Assembly: GCA_903842755.1 (NCBI GenBank)
Contig: CAIMNF010000052.1
Location: 1 to 13,162, forward strand
From: Oligoflexia bacterium
GTDB taxonomy: Bacteria; Bdellovibrionota; UBA1018; CAIMNF01
Length of the DNA: 13,162 bases
Direction of reading: 5' to 3'
Positions 6,240-13,162 of the stretch are shown here, piece after piece (the first letter of the stretch is position 1; each line of letters begins with the position of its first letter). Under the pieces are notes generated by a model that worked only from the letters and a program-made list of their open reading frames with translations, ran no database searches and was not told the DNA's origin. The position numbers and the translations under genes were made by a program.

Positions 6240-7979
6240 ATGCAAACTACAACCTGTAAACTTTTTTCGTTGATTCTGCTCTTTGTTTCCGCAATTTTTG
6301 CGCGATCGGTTCACGCGCAAGGAACGCCGGCCGATTTGTTAAAAGAAAACCTAGCCGTCTTAAAAAATATTTACGAATCCGAATACGCACCCCGCGAATG
6401 GAAAAAAACGTACGCGCAATGGACGGTAGATTCCGCCTACCAATCGGCACTGGCCGCAGTGACTGCCCATGCCGAACAGCTCAAACAAAACTCTCCTCAA
6501 GCCCAAAACGTGGTCAAAGAAATCATCAAACAATTTATTTATTCGACAAAAGACTATCACGTCAGTGTTCGCTTTTTTAGTACCGAGTCAGCCACATTGC
6601 CGTTTTCAGTTCGCTCGGCCGAAGGTCGCGTATTCATCGCTTATATTGATCGGGATAAACTTCCGGTGATGTCGTTCCCTTTTGATGTGGGGGACGAGTT
6701 GCTCCAGTTTGAAGGTAAACCCATTACCGAGGCCTTAGCCGCCGTACAGGCGCAAATTCCAGCGAATATTCCAGAAACCGACCGAGCCCTGGCCGAGATG
6801 GCGCTCACCTCCCGAAGGGCGTCGAGTGGCTACACCGTTCCCCATGGCCCCGTCAATGTAACGGTAATGCCCCAAGGAGATACGGTTGCTCATACAGTGC
6901 AATTGCAGTGGAACGATACGCCTGAGGCAGTTCATTATTTTCCCATTCAGGACGTGAAGCATTTAAATTTGGGAGGGGGTGACGTTGCACATCTCCCTTC
7001 GTTAAATATGCTTGCGTACGGTTCTGATCAAGACCGAGTTTATCTTAAAGCCTCCAATCCCTTTGCTTTGGGCGCGCGAAAATCGTTCGTTCCCCCCCTA
7101 GGACCAAAGCTTTGGCAAACAGACGATTCGAACACGTTTGATGCGTACCTTTATAAGACGGAAGATCGGAAACTGATTGGCGTGGTGCGAATCCCCGAAT
7201 ATCATCTTGATGACGAGGACTACCCCAAAGCAGTGCTGGATTTTGCAAAAATCATCGACTACTTCCAAGATAACGCAGATGCCTTAGTGATTGATCAGGT
7301 GAATAACCCCGGTGGGTCCGTGCCGTATTTATACATGTTGGCGTCCATGCTTGCGGCAGAACCGCTGCAAACACCTAAACACCGGATGTCTTTAGTTCAA
7401 GCCGACGTCCAAGAGGCAATCGAAAATCTAAATGCTCTGAACGCAGTAACTGACGATGCAACAGCCAAGAAAGTATTAGGCTCGAACTGGAATGGGTACC
7501 TGGTTTCTTATCAACTTGCGCTTTTTCAACGAAATTCCAGCAGGTTTATTATCGATCAGTGGAATGCAGGGAAGCGCTTAACTGATCCTTATTATATTGC
7601 GGGCGTAGACCGAATTAACCCAAATCCTGCGTTTAATTTTACGAAGCCGATTTTAGTGTTAGTGAATGAGCTTTGTTTTTCGGGCGGAGATTTTTTCCCT
7701 GCTATTTTGCAAGACAATCATCGGGCCACGGTTATGGGCGTGCGTACTGCGGGCGCGGGCGGTTATGTGCACGATGTTTCCTTTCCAAACTTATTGGGAA
7801 TCAGTAGTGTAAGGGTTACGGAATCCATCGCAGAGCGAGTAGATCTGAATCCGATTGAAAACTTAGGTGTAAAACCCGATGTGGAATATACGCTGAAAGT
7901 CAGTGACCTTCAAAACCACTTTGCAAGCTACCGACAAGCAATTCGTGCGGCAGTAGAAGGAATGGTAAAAGCGCCTTGA
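6240..7979 (+). CDS. Exported CPAF-like S41 serine protease
   Basis: This 579-residue secreted protease belongs to the S41 (C-terminal processing peptidase) clan and most resembles chlamydial CPAF, a secreted protease that acts on host proteins. A signal peptide ends at VHA-Q (about 26/27). The N-terminal domain holds KDYHVSV (His107), placed like the catalytic His of CPAF, followed by ESATLPF. A PDZ-like segment (DVGDELLQFEGKPI, 149-162) follows. The C-terminal domain has DQVNNPGGS (352-360), ELCFSGGDFFPAILQDN with the candidate nucleophile Ser481, and IENLGVKPD with candidate Glu540. Ordinary Ctp proteases use Ser-Lys and lack this His. A segment at about 375-460 could be an insert between catalytic elements. 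CPAF is self-activated by internal cleavage; whether this one is cannot be seen. The GGGAG site 6 bases before the ATG supports the start. The EVE-domain gene is coupled to its 3' end. Confidence 0.88.
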   Translation: MQTTTCKLFSLILLFVSAIFARSVHAQGTPADLLKENLAVLKNIYESEYAPREWKKTYAQWTVDSAYQSALAAVTAHAEQLKQNSPQAQNVVKEIIKQFIYSTKDYHVSVRFFSTESATLPFSVRSAEGRVFIAYIDRDKLPVMSFPFDVGDELLQFEGKPITEALAAVQAQIPANIPETDRALAEMALTSRRASSGYTVPHGPVNVTVMPQGDTVAHTVQLQWNDTPEAVHYFPIQDVKHLNLGGGDVAHLPSLNMLAYGSDQDRVYLKASNPFALGARKSFVPPLGPKLWQTDDSNTFDAYLYKTEDRKLIGVVRIPEYHLDDEDYPKAVLDFAKIIDYFQDNADALVIDQVNNPGGSVPYLYMLASMLAAEPLQTPKHRMSLVQADVQEAIENLNALNAVTDDATAKKVLGSNWNGYLVSYQLALFQRNSSRFIIDQWNAGKRLTDPYYIAGVDRINPNPAFNFTKPILVLVNELCFSGGDFFPAILQDNHRATVMGVRTAGAGGYVHDVSFPNLLGISSVRVTESIAERVDLNPIENLGVKPDVEYTLKVSDLQNHFASYRQAIRAAVEGMVKAP

Positions 7980-8389
7980 ATTATTGGCTTTTTAAAACAG
8001 AACCGCACACGTATCATTTCTCACAATTGGTGAAAGATAAAAAAACCAATTGGGATCAGGTTAGAAATTACCAGGCCCGCAATTATTTGCGCCAAGTTAA
8101 AAAGGGCGACCTAGCCCTCATTTATCATTCCGGTGATGAAAAAGCCGTGGTGGGAATTGCAAAAGTTATCCAAGAGGCCTACCCCGACATTGACCCCGAG
8201 GGCGGGGACTGGGTTCAAATCGATATCGCGCCGGTCAAAACTCTCCGTGTACCTGTCGAATTGAAAATCATTAAAAGCACCAAGGAGCTGTCCGAAATGC
8301 CGTTGATTAAACAGTCGCGATTGTCGGTGATGCCGATTACCGAGTCTCAATTTAAATGGATTGAATCCTTATCTATTTTAAAAAAATAA
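7976..8389 (+). CDS. EVE-domain protein (modified-base binding family)
   Basis: The 137-residue protein is a complete single EVE domain (PUA-like fold), known in human THYN1 and bacterial homologues, which bind modified cytosine bases in DNA or are linked to RNA modification. Hallmarks are the opening NYWLFKTEP (2-10), WDQVRNYQARNYLR (26-39) that frames the binding pocket, KKGDLALIYHSG (42-53) and the strand VVGIAKVIQEAYPD (58-71). It is cytoplasmic, with no signal peptide. The start is a TTG inside a TTGA overlap with the stop codon of the protease, with an AGAAGGA element about 12 bases upstream, so it is translated by coupling. Its job is unlikely to relate to the secreted protease; shared transcription may simply reflect compact packing. 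No modification or restriction gene is visible nearby. Confidence 0.93.
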   Translation: MNYWLFKTEPHTYHFSQLVKDKKTNWDQVRNYQARNYLRQVKKGDLALIYHSGDEKAVVGIAKVIQEAYPDIDPEGGDWVQIDIAPVKTLRVPVELKIIKSTKELSEMPLIKQSRLSVMPITESQFKWIESLSILKK

Positions 8390-8498
8390 ATATACCTATG
8401 AATAAAATTATACAGATGAGAAAATGTCTTAGGGGGAGGCTATAGCTGAAAAACTAAGGAATCACAAGCATCCATACTGGATTGTTTAAGTGATTTAA

Positions 8499-8520
8499 CT
8501 TTAAAAATTTAGTTTTAAAG
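8499..8520. repeat. Perfect 8-base inverted repeat in the intergenic region
   Basis: CTTTAAAA and TTTTAAAG are separated by 6 bases in the 265-base gap between the EVE gene and the secreted beta protein gene. The sequence is AT-only apart from the ends and has no following T-run, so it is a poor intrinsic terminator. An operator or weak transcript end are both possible. The rest of 8390-8589 is AT-rich and shows no ORF; TTAAGT occurs twice (8553 and 8568), 15 bases apart. Confidence 0.4.
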
Positions 8521-8589
8521 CGGAAAAAGACACACTGCAAAAACATAACGCATTAAGTTAAAGTAAATTAAGTACGCAAACTCAAAACA

Positions 8590-8644
8590 GGTGTCAAGGT
8601 TCCGACCAAGGCACCCGATCTAAAGATTAGGTCGTTTAACCGAC
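8590..8644 (+). promoter_or_regulatory. Structured 5' leader: two abutting hairpins with an alternative pairing near the ribosome site
   Basis: Hairpin 1 pairs 8590-8595 (GGTGTC) with 8610-8615 (GGCACC, one G-U pair), then a symmetric AA/AA internal loop, then GGT (8598-8600) with ACC (8605-8607) around a TCCG loop. Hairpin 2 starts at the next base: CGATCTA (8616-8622) pairs with TAGGTCG (8628-8634), also with one G-U. The 3' arm of hairpin 2 can instead pair through GTCG (8631-8634) with CGAC (8641-8644), directly before the AGGAGG site, or through GGTCG (8630-8634) with CGACC (8603-8607). Mutually exclusive pairings next to a ribosome site are what a switch or thermosensor would show. I do not recognise a known riboswitch class. 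Confidence 0.45.
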
Positions 8645-8654
8645 AGGAGGTTTT

Positions 8655-9515
8655 ATGAAGAAGCGAACTCGTTTCTTTGGTTTCGTTTTGGTTCTTAGTT
8701 CTCTGATGGGTATTTATCCCGCAGCCAGTGGTCAGACTGTAATTACTCCCACCCCTTCACCCACTCAAACCGGAATTAGCGAAAGTACGGTTTTACTGGG
8801 AAAGACATTGACCGTCTCCCAAGTTAATGGACCGACTGCCACCGGCAATGGAATTCAAAGCACAACGGATGTTCAATTTTTAGGTGCCGCAAAACCGCTA
8901 TTGCAGGCCGTTTTAGCAACCAGTGGGGCCGCCCCCAATTCATTGGCTGCATTGGCGTCGGACACCACTCAAACGTATTATGTAGACGGAATTCGGGTGT
9001 GGAGTGGCCAAATTTCGGAAAATAAGGGAGTCGTGAATTACACCGGAAGTGTTCCGCTGACACAAATTACCATCCCTGCGTTGATGTACCCGGTCGGGCC
9101 ATTGATTTTAGAACTCAATGCGGGAATTTCGTTCGAGGCTCAACTAGCTGCAAATCTTACACCCGAACTCTCTGTTCCGCTGCAAGACACCTCGATCACA
9201 GGTTCATTACAAACCTCTGCTACGGCCTCTGGGTTTGTCGATGGCGATGTAAGAGTGGTCATCTTTCGCGGCGGTCTGAAGGGCTCGGTAACACTCATTG
9301 ATGGTGCCGCTACTGTGAATGCGCTTATGTTCTTTAACGGGCAAGCCCCCCAACTTTCCTATTCAGGAAAGGTGTCGGCGTTGGCAGGGAATGTATCGGC
9401 TTTTGTGGATACGAACCTGCTCTTTGGATCATGGAAGACTATTTGGTCACAAAACTTATACAGTTGGGCGGGAAAATGTTGGGCATTTGGAGCTGACACA
9501 TGCGCAACACATTAG
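8655..9515 (+). CDS. Secreted Gly/Ser/Thr-rich beta protein of unknown function
   Basis: I cannot name the family. The 286-residue protein has a strong AGGAGG site 4 bases before the ATG and a clear signal peptide (KKRTR, then a hydrophobic core) ending near ASG-Q (26/27). A short Pro/Thr linker (about 30-40) follows. The rest alternates polar and hydrophobic residues with many Gly, Ala, Ser and Thr, typical of beta sandwiches or sheets. The C-terminal 100 residues have Gly-spaced strands (SGFVDGDVRV, 192-201; GGLKGSVTLIDG, 206-217; LAGNVSAFVDTNL, 243-255), a Trp-rich end (GSWKTIW, WAGKCW) and two cysteines (275, 283). The last 16 bases overlap the start of the HEAT-repeat gene, which suggests a two-protein unit. 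A lipid-binding or surface role is a guess from that neighbour. No catalytic motif is visible. Confidence 0.8.
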   Translation: MKKRTRFFGFVLVLSSLMGIYPAASGQTVITPTPSPTQTGISESTVLLGKTLTVSQVNGPTATGNGIQSTTDVQFLGAAKPLLQAVLATSGAAPNSLAALASDTTQTYYVDGIRVWSGQISENKGVVNYTGSVPLTQITIPALMYPVGPLILELNAGISFEAQLAANLTPELSVPLQDTSITGSLQTSATASGFVDGDVRVVIFRGGLKGSVTLIDGAATVNALMFFNGQAPQLSYSGKVSALAGNVSAFVDTNLLFGSWKTIWSQNLYSWAGKCWAFGADTCATH

Positions 9516-11110
9516 GCGGGAGCCTGGTTCTTATTTTGGGTGTTTCGTTATTTTTATGGAAATTCAAATCATCTTCGGTGGAGGAGATTGTTTCCGTGCC
9601 GAAAGAGGGAGGGCGTGCGCCTGCAGCGCTTTCGCAACAGCAATTTGATTTCGAAAGAAAAGTGAAGGCCTCGTTGGATCAAAAAGTTCTTGCCGAGCGG
9701 GATTATCAAGGGCTTTTTAACGTACAAACGCTTTCTAATCAACGGTACAGATTTTCTTTTTCCCTTACGGATGAAAAAGGCCAGGGGGTTCCGAGCAACC
9801 TTTTTCTAGAAGCCACCCTAAATCCAGACCTAGAAATCTTAAGCGTGAGCGAACCTACTCCGCAATCGGCAGAGGAAGAGGACGTTCTTACATTTCTAAA
9901 AGACCTGGTTTCCATTTTCGCGTACCGCTCCCATCAAGACACCGCCGGCAATTATGCGTATGAAATAAAAAATTTAGGTACTCATCAATTGATGAAGCGA
10001 AAAACGCGCTATTTGGACGAGAAAATAAATGCAATTACCCTAGTGGAATCCATTCATCGGATTAACCCAGGGATTGAATATTCAGGATTGGAGATCACCT
10101 CGCTAAAGTTATCTTTGGGAAAAAGCGCGCAAGAGTTGGTGACCAAGACTTCTTATCGTATGGTCCTCTCGAAGGAAAATAAGCCGATCTCATTCGTTAG
10201 TTCCACCAAGGGCGTAAGGGCAAGGGACCTCCATTTTGGGAGTCTAAAAGTAAGCCCTGTTTTTTCAGTGCACGAGAAAACGTCATGGGAAAGTGTGGCC
10301 GCTCGTCTGGGAACGCTTTCGCAAGTCGGGGCTCAGGAGCGCGGCGAAATTTTTCACAAGACCGTGATGGCCCTCAACGACCATCCAGAAAAATTAGCGG
10401 ATTTCTTAGGATGGTTCAATGGAGCGGTTCTGAATGCCTCTTTTTTTAATGCTTCTCTGTTTTCCTTTGGAATTGGCACACTGGCCACGGTCGGTACTCC
10501 CGACGCACAACATGCTCTTGTACAGTTGTATCAACGTCTAGTAAGTGATCCATCACAAGTGGCTCAATGTCATTCCATTCTCAATGCATTGACTACAACG
10601 GAGGTCTCGCTCACGGAGGAAGTCCATTCGTTGCTCGCCACTGAATTGAATCAGATCCATGGGACCGATCTGGCCATGAATGCGGCTTTTGCCTTGGGAA
10701 CGGCCATCCAAAAAGAAACTGCATTGAACCTCGATAGTCAGGCGGATGTCGTGGCACTGGCACAGGCTGCGGCGCAAGCGAAGTCCCAGAAGGATCGGCT
10801 CGATTTTTTAGATGCTATGGGTAATAGCGGAAATGCCGCATTTTTACCGCAAATTAGCGAACAACTTCGTTCGCAAGATCCGCTTTGGCGCGAAAAAGCG
10901 ACTTATGCCTTGCGGTTTATGAATGATTCTTCAGCTGCTCCATTGTTAACAAACGCACTGAATGATTCAAGTTTGGGCGTTCAAATTGCGGCAGTGAGGG
11001 CAATCGCGCTCCAAAAAAATTTAGCCCCGTATCAGGCAAGTTTGAACGCCTGTGCTGCATCAGCGGTCGAGACCTTAAGTGCTCTTTGTTCGAAAGTATT
11101 GAGTAATTAG
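9500..11110 (+). CDS. Membrane-anchored protein with HEAT-like repeats; vitellogenin-like lipid-transfer architecture suspected
   Basis: The 536-residue protein begins with a hydrophobic segment (about 5-20) that is an uncleaved anchor or signal peptide, followed by a linker to about residue 45. Residues 60-260 are predicted beta-rich (for example RYRFSFSL and SLKLSLG), with a YAYEIKNLG (152-160) and KRKTRYLD (166-173) region. Residues 262-534 are helical pairs resembling HEAT repeats, including LDFLDAMGNSGNAAFLPQI (434-452) and REKATYALRFMNDSSAAPLL (464-483). An N-terminal beta part followed by a helical superhelix with AMGNSG- and TYALR-like signatures recalls the N-sheet plus helical domain of vitellogenin, MTP and apoB. 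This is an architectural inference; a plain HEAT-repeat lipoprotein-like scaffold is the alternative. A GGAG site lies 8 bases before the ATG at 9500. It is coupled to the secreted beta protein gene and convergent with mlaD. Confidence 0.85.
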   Translation: MRNTLGGSLVLILGVSLFLWKFKSSSVEEIVSVPKEGGRAPAALSQQQFDFERKVKASLDQKVLAERDYQGLFNVQTLSNQRYRFSFSLTDEKGQGVPSNLFLEATLNPDLEILSVSEPTPQSAEEEDVLTFLKDLVSIFAYRSHQDTAGNYAYEIKNLGTHQLMKRKTRYLDEKINAITLVESIHRINPGIEYSGLEITSLKLSLGKSAQELVTKTSYRMVLSKENKPISFVSSTKGVRARDLHFGSLKVSPVFSVHEKTSWESVAARLGTLSQVGAQERGEIFHKTVMALNDHPEKLADFLGWFNGAVLNASFFNASLFSFGIGTLATVGTPDAQHALVQLYQRLVSDPSQVAQCHSILNALTTTEVSLTEEVHSLLATELNQIHGTDLAMNAAFALGTAIQKETALNLDSQADVVALAQAAAQAKSQKDRLDFLDAMGNSGNAAFLPQISEQLRSQDPLWREKATYALRFMNDSSAAPLLTNALNDSSLGVQIAAVRAIALQKNLAPYQASLNACAASAVETLSALCSKVLSN

Positions 11111-11132
11111 TGCGGATGGGGTGAGCGAGGTG

Positions 11133-11154
11133 AGGAAAAAATTATTCTTTTCCT
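11133..11154. terminator. Possible bidirectional terminator between the HEAT gene and mlaD
   Basis: AGGAAAA (11133-11139) and TTTTCCT (11148-11154) form a perfect 7-base stem with an 8-base loop. It sits over the mlaD stop codon, 22 bases after the HEAT gene stop. A-rich and T-rich arms in a convergent gap are typical of terminators working both ways, but the stem has few G-C pairs. Confidence 0.35.
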
Positions 11155-11951
11155 GGCTCAGCTTTGTGATCTTTAATGGTCTGCCGAATTACGTTTCTCA
11201 TCACGCGATTGTGATTCACTTGTCCAACTAAGGCTTTTAAATCATCATAAAGTGCGGGGTCGTTAATCAGTGCGCCGATGCTCCCTTGGCCACGATCCAC
11301 CTTTTCTAGAATAGAATTGAGGTGGGTCACCGCGCTTTTGATCTTAAGGTCGTCTACTTCTTTGTTTAATTTCCCGGACATTTCGCCAAGGTTTTTAGCG
11401 GTAGCAGAAAGTCCTTGGAAAATAGAGTCCGCGCGATTTCCGCGATTGAGAGACTCTAAAACTTTGTTTAAATTAAGAGCCGTTGCGTTCAAGTTAGCCA
11501 TGAGTTGTTCGCTTGACGTAAAAAGTTGCGAAATGTCTTTCGTGTTTCCCGTGCTAATGGTCCCGTAATTTTCAATGATGGGTTGCTCCATTGAGCCCGG
11601 AATAACTGATAAATATTTATCGCCAAGGACTCCTTCGGTAACAATTTCAATGGTCGAATCTTTTCTAATCCACTGCGCGTATTTGGTTTCAGCCGTGAAG
11701 TAAATTCCGATGTCTCGCTGCTTTTCGTCAAATTCAATTTTTCCAACCACGCCAATTTGTAATCCCCCGAGTTCCACTTTTGCACCATTGACCAGGCCGT
11801 CAATCTTTGGAAAATGCGCCTCGTAGTGATTCACCGAGCTTAAAAGCTTTTCTTTGCTTCCAAGCATTAAGATGGCCAGCGCCGTAAGGATTAACCCGGA
11901 AAGGACAAAAACTCCTGTTTTAAATTCTAACTGTGAATCTGCATTCTTCAT
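11142..11951 (-). CDS. mlaD: MlaD-like MCE-domain protein of the lipid transporter
   Basis: This is the periplasmic, inner-membrane-anchored component that forms the lipid-conducting ring on the MlaE-MlaF complex. One membrane helix (about 12-31) is followed by a single MCE domain (about 38-120) with typical elements: FPKIDGLVNGAKVELGGLQIGVV (starting at 47) and TEGVLGDKYLSVIPG (105-119). The remaining 150 residues are helical (Asn/Leu/Lys-rich, about 135-225) and long compared with E. coli MlaD (183 residues in all), as in many MCE proteins where helices extend the channel. The ATG overlaps the mlaF stop codon by 4 bases (ATGA). No mlaC or mlaB follows, because the operon ends here against the convergent HEAT gene. 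Confidence 0.92.
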   Translation of the reverse strand: MKNADSQLEFKTGVFVLSGLILTALAILMLGSKEKLLSSVNHYEAHFPKIDGLVNGAKVELGGLQIGVVGKIEFDEKQRDIGIYFTAETKYAQWIRKDSTIEIVTEGVLGDKYLSVIPGSMEQPIIENYGTISTGNTKDISQLFTSSEQLMANLNATALNLNKVLESLNRGNRADSIFQGLSATAKNLGEMSGKLNKEVDDLKIKSAVTHLNSILEKVDRGQGSIGALINDPALYDDLKALVGQVNHNRVMRNVIRQTIKDHKAEPGKE

Positions 11952-12691
11952 TGAATATGGGCTCCTGTGGTAAAGGATTTAACCAATGGACTGTTAGAGG
12001 ACTTCATTTCTTCGACCGTCATGACTAATTCAATTTTTCCCTGATTTAAAATGGCCACGCGGTCACAAATTTCAAAGGCGGCCGGAATATCGTGGGTGAC
12101 AAAAATTCCGGTCATGCCCCGAGCTTTGAAGGATAGAATATTTTTCAGCAGGCGCTGAGTGTTTACGGGATCAAGTCCTGCCGTAGGCTCATCAAAAAGA
12201 ATTACTTTGGGATGAAGAATAATGGCGCGTGCAAAACCTGCTCGTTTTTGCATTCCCCCCGAAAGCTCGCTTGGAAGCAGCTTGTTCGATCCTTTCATAT
12301 CAATAAGTGTGAGCATCTCATTGACCTGTTTTAAAATTTCTGAATCGCTGAGTTTGGTGTGCGCGTGCAATGGGTACGCTAAGTTTTCTTCGACCGTCAA
12401 TGAATCAAACAGTGCTCCGTTTTGGAAAACATAACTGATTTGTTCGCGAACTTTAAAGAGTTCTTTTTCAGAGAGTCCCACTAAGTCTCTTCCCTCAAAC
12501 AAAATTTTTCCCTGATCGGGCGTTTCAAGACCAATAATGGATCGTAAAATGACGCTTTTTCCACTACCCGAGCCACCAAATAGGCCTAAAATTTCGCCTT
12601 CCATGAGGTCAAACGAAACCCCGCGGTGAACCACTTTTTCACCGTACGCTTTGTGTAGATCTTGAATGGTCAGTGCTATTTTTTTATCCAT
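11948..12691 (-). CDS. mlaF: MlaF-like ABC transporter ATPase
   Basis: This cytoplasmic ATPase drives phospholipid movement by the Mla complex. All ABC motifs are intact: Walker A GGSGSGKS (39-46), Q-loop Gln90 in SYVFQNGALFDSL, signature LSGGMQKR (143-150), Walker B and D-loop VILFDEPTAGLDP (163-175) and switch His200 in VTHD. The phrases FQNGALFDSLTVEEN and SGGMQKRAGFARAI are characteristic of the MlaF/Mkl subfamily rather than of general ABC exporters. At 247 residues it lacks the longer C-terminal tail of E. coli MlaF (269 residues) that interacts with MlaB, which fits the absence of mlaB in this cluster. The start ATG overlaps the mlaE stop by one base (TAATG). Confidence 0.95.
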   Translation of the reverse strand: MDKKIALTIQDLHKAYGEKVVHRGVSFDLMEGEILGLFGGSGSGKSVILRSIIGLETPDQGKILFEGRDLVGLSEKELFKVREQISYVFQNGALFDSLTVEENLAYPLHAHTKLSDSEILKQVNEMLTLIDMKGSNKLLPSELSGGMQKRAGFARAIILHPKVILFDEPTAGLDPVNTQRLLKNILSFKARGMTGIFVTHDIPAAFEICDRVAILNQGKIELVMTVEEMKSSNSPLVKSFTTGAHIQ

Positions 12692-13162
12692 TAGTATTTT
12701 GGGTACGCCGTCATAAAAAAGAATTTAGTGAGAAAAAAATCGGCAATCATTATAAAAATGCTGCTCGTCACAACGACCCAGGTGGTTGCCTTTCCGACTC
12801 CCTGTGTGCCCCCCTCCGTATTTAGACCTTTCCAGCAGGCAGCTATTGCAATGAAGAACGCAAAAACTACTGTTTTTGCCATGCCGGTAAATAGGTCAGC
12901 CAGGACTAAGGTGGTGGTAGCTTTAGAAATAAAGTAATTAAAGCCGAGCTTAAATTCTAATTTTGAAACCAGCATCGCGCCAATCAGTCCAACGTAGTCC
13001 GCAATCAAAGTTAATAAGGGCAGCGCAATCATGCAGGCCACGAGGCGCGGAATCACAATACGTTGAATCGGGCTTGTTCCAAGAGCGCGGATGGCATCGA
13101 TTTGTTGAGTTACTTTCATGGAGGCAATTTCAGAAGCCATCCCCGAGCCAATCCTTCCTGCG
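12691..13162 (-). CDS. mlaE: MlaE-like permease, 5' end outside the window
   Basis: This is the inner-membrane permease subunit of the Mla lipid transporter. The visible part carries the family hallmark just inside the edge: AGRIGSGMASEIASMKVTQQ, continuing IDAIRALG, which lies on a cytoplasmic helix that contacts the ATPase. Several membrane helices follow, rich in Ile, Leu and Phe. The ATG at 13140 is the Met inside GSGMAS, where the family motif is already under way, and the frame stays open to 13162, so it is not the start. About 100 N-terminal residues are missing. Order mlaE-mlaF-mlaD with overlapping ends differs from the E. coli order mlaF-mlaE-mlaD. Confidence 0.93.
   Translation of the reverse strand, partial: AGRIGSGMASEIASMKVTQQIDAIRALGTSPIQRIVIPRLVACMIALPLLTLIADYVGLIGAMLVSKLEFKLGFNYFISKATTTLVLADLFTGMAKTVVFAFFIAIAACWKGLNTEGGTQGVGKATTWVVVTSSIFIMIADFFLTKFFFMTAYPKY

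Noticed and set aside
8428..8458. CTTAG...CTAAG inverted repeat as a terminator after the EVE gene
   Set aside because: The stem is only 5 bases, the loop is 21 bases and no T-run follows.
8590..8644. Known riboswitch (for example a c-di-GMP class)
   Set aside because: The conserved loops and internal bases of the classes I know were not found; only two simple hairpins are visible.
13138..13140. ATG as the start of the MlaE-like gene
   Set aside because: The residues before it (AGRIGSG) belong to the conserved MlaE motif and the frame is open to the window edge.

Overview
The window looks like chromosome of a predatory or free-living member of the Bdellovibrionota, or a related delta-type Gram-negative. 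This is inferred from protein style, not from a marker gene. The composition is moderate in GC, genes are tightly packed, starts are often non-ATG or lack a clear Shine-Dalgarno sequence, there is an outer-membrane lipid transporter (MlaEFD), and an unusual share of the genes encode exported hydrolases. No tRNA, rRNA, insertion sequence, integrase or CRISPR array was seen.

Left part (1-1983, + strand): the 3' part of a TgpA-like membrane transglutaminase, then an ORF with the hallmarks of a RES-domain (NAD-degrading toxin family) protein. A small all-helical protein of unknown family overlaps the RES stop codon by 4 bases, so the last two look like a coupled pair with the possible toxin first.

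Middle part (2028-7979): a cluster of exported enzymes. A NodB-type polysaccharide deacetylase (- strand) is divergent from a protein-glutaminase-like deamidase. The deamidase gene overlaps that of a trypsin-like S1 protease, and the same bases encode the natural penta-histidine tail of the deamidase and the signal-peptide core of the protease. An unrecognised Rossmann-like protein follows. Next is a 579-residue S41 protease whose His, Ser and Glu motifs and overall layout resemble chlamydial CPAF. A cytoplasmic EVE-domain protein is coupled to its end by a TTGA overlap.

Right part (8390-11110): an AT-rich leader region with two abutting hairpins just before a strong AGGAGG site, then a secreted Gly/Ser/Thr-rich beta protein. 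It overlaps a membrane-anchored protein with a beta-rich N-terminal half and HEAT-like helical repeats; the repeats resemble the helical domain of vitellogenin-type large lipid transfer proteins, which is an inference to be tested.

Right end (11142-13162, - strand): mlaE (5' end outside the window), mlaF and mlaD, overlapping by 1 and 4 bases, for phospholipid traffic between inner and outer membranes. If the HEAT protein does handle lipid, it and the Mla operon would form a lipid-transfer neighbourhood, although they are convergent and not co-transcribed.
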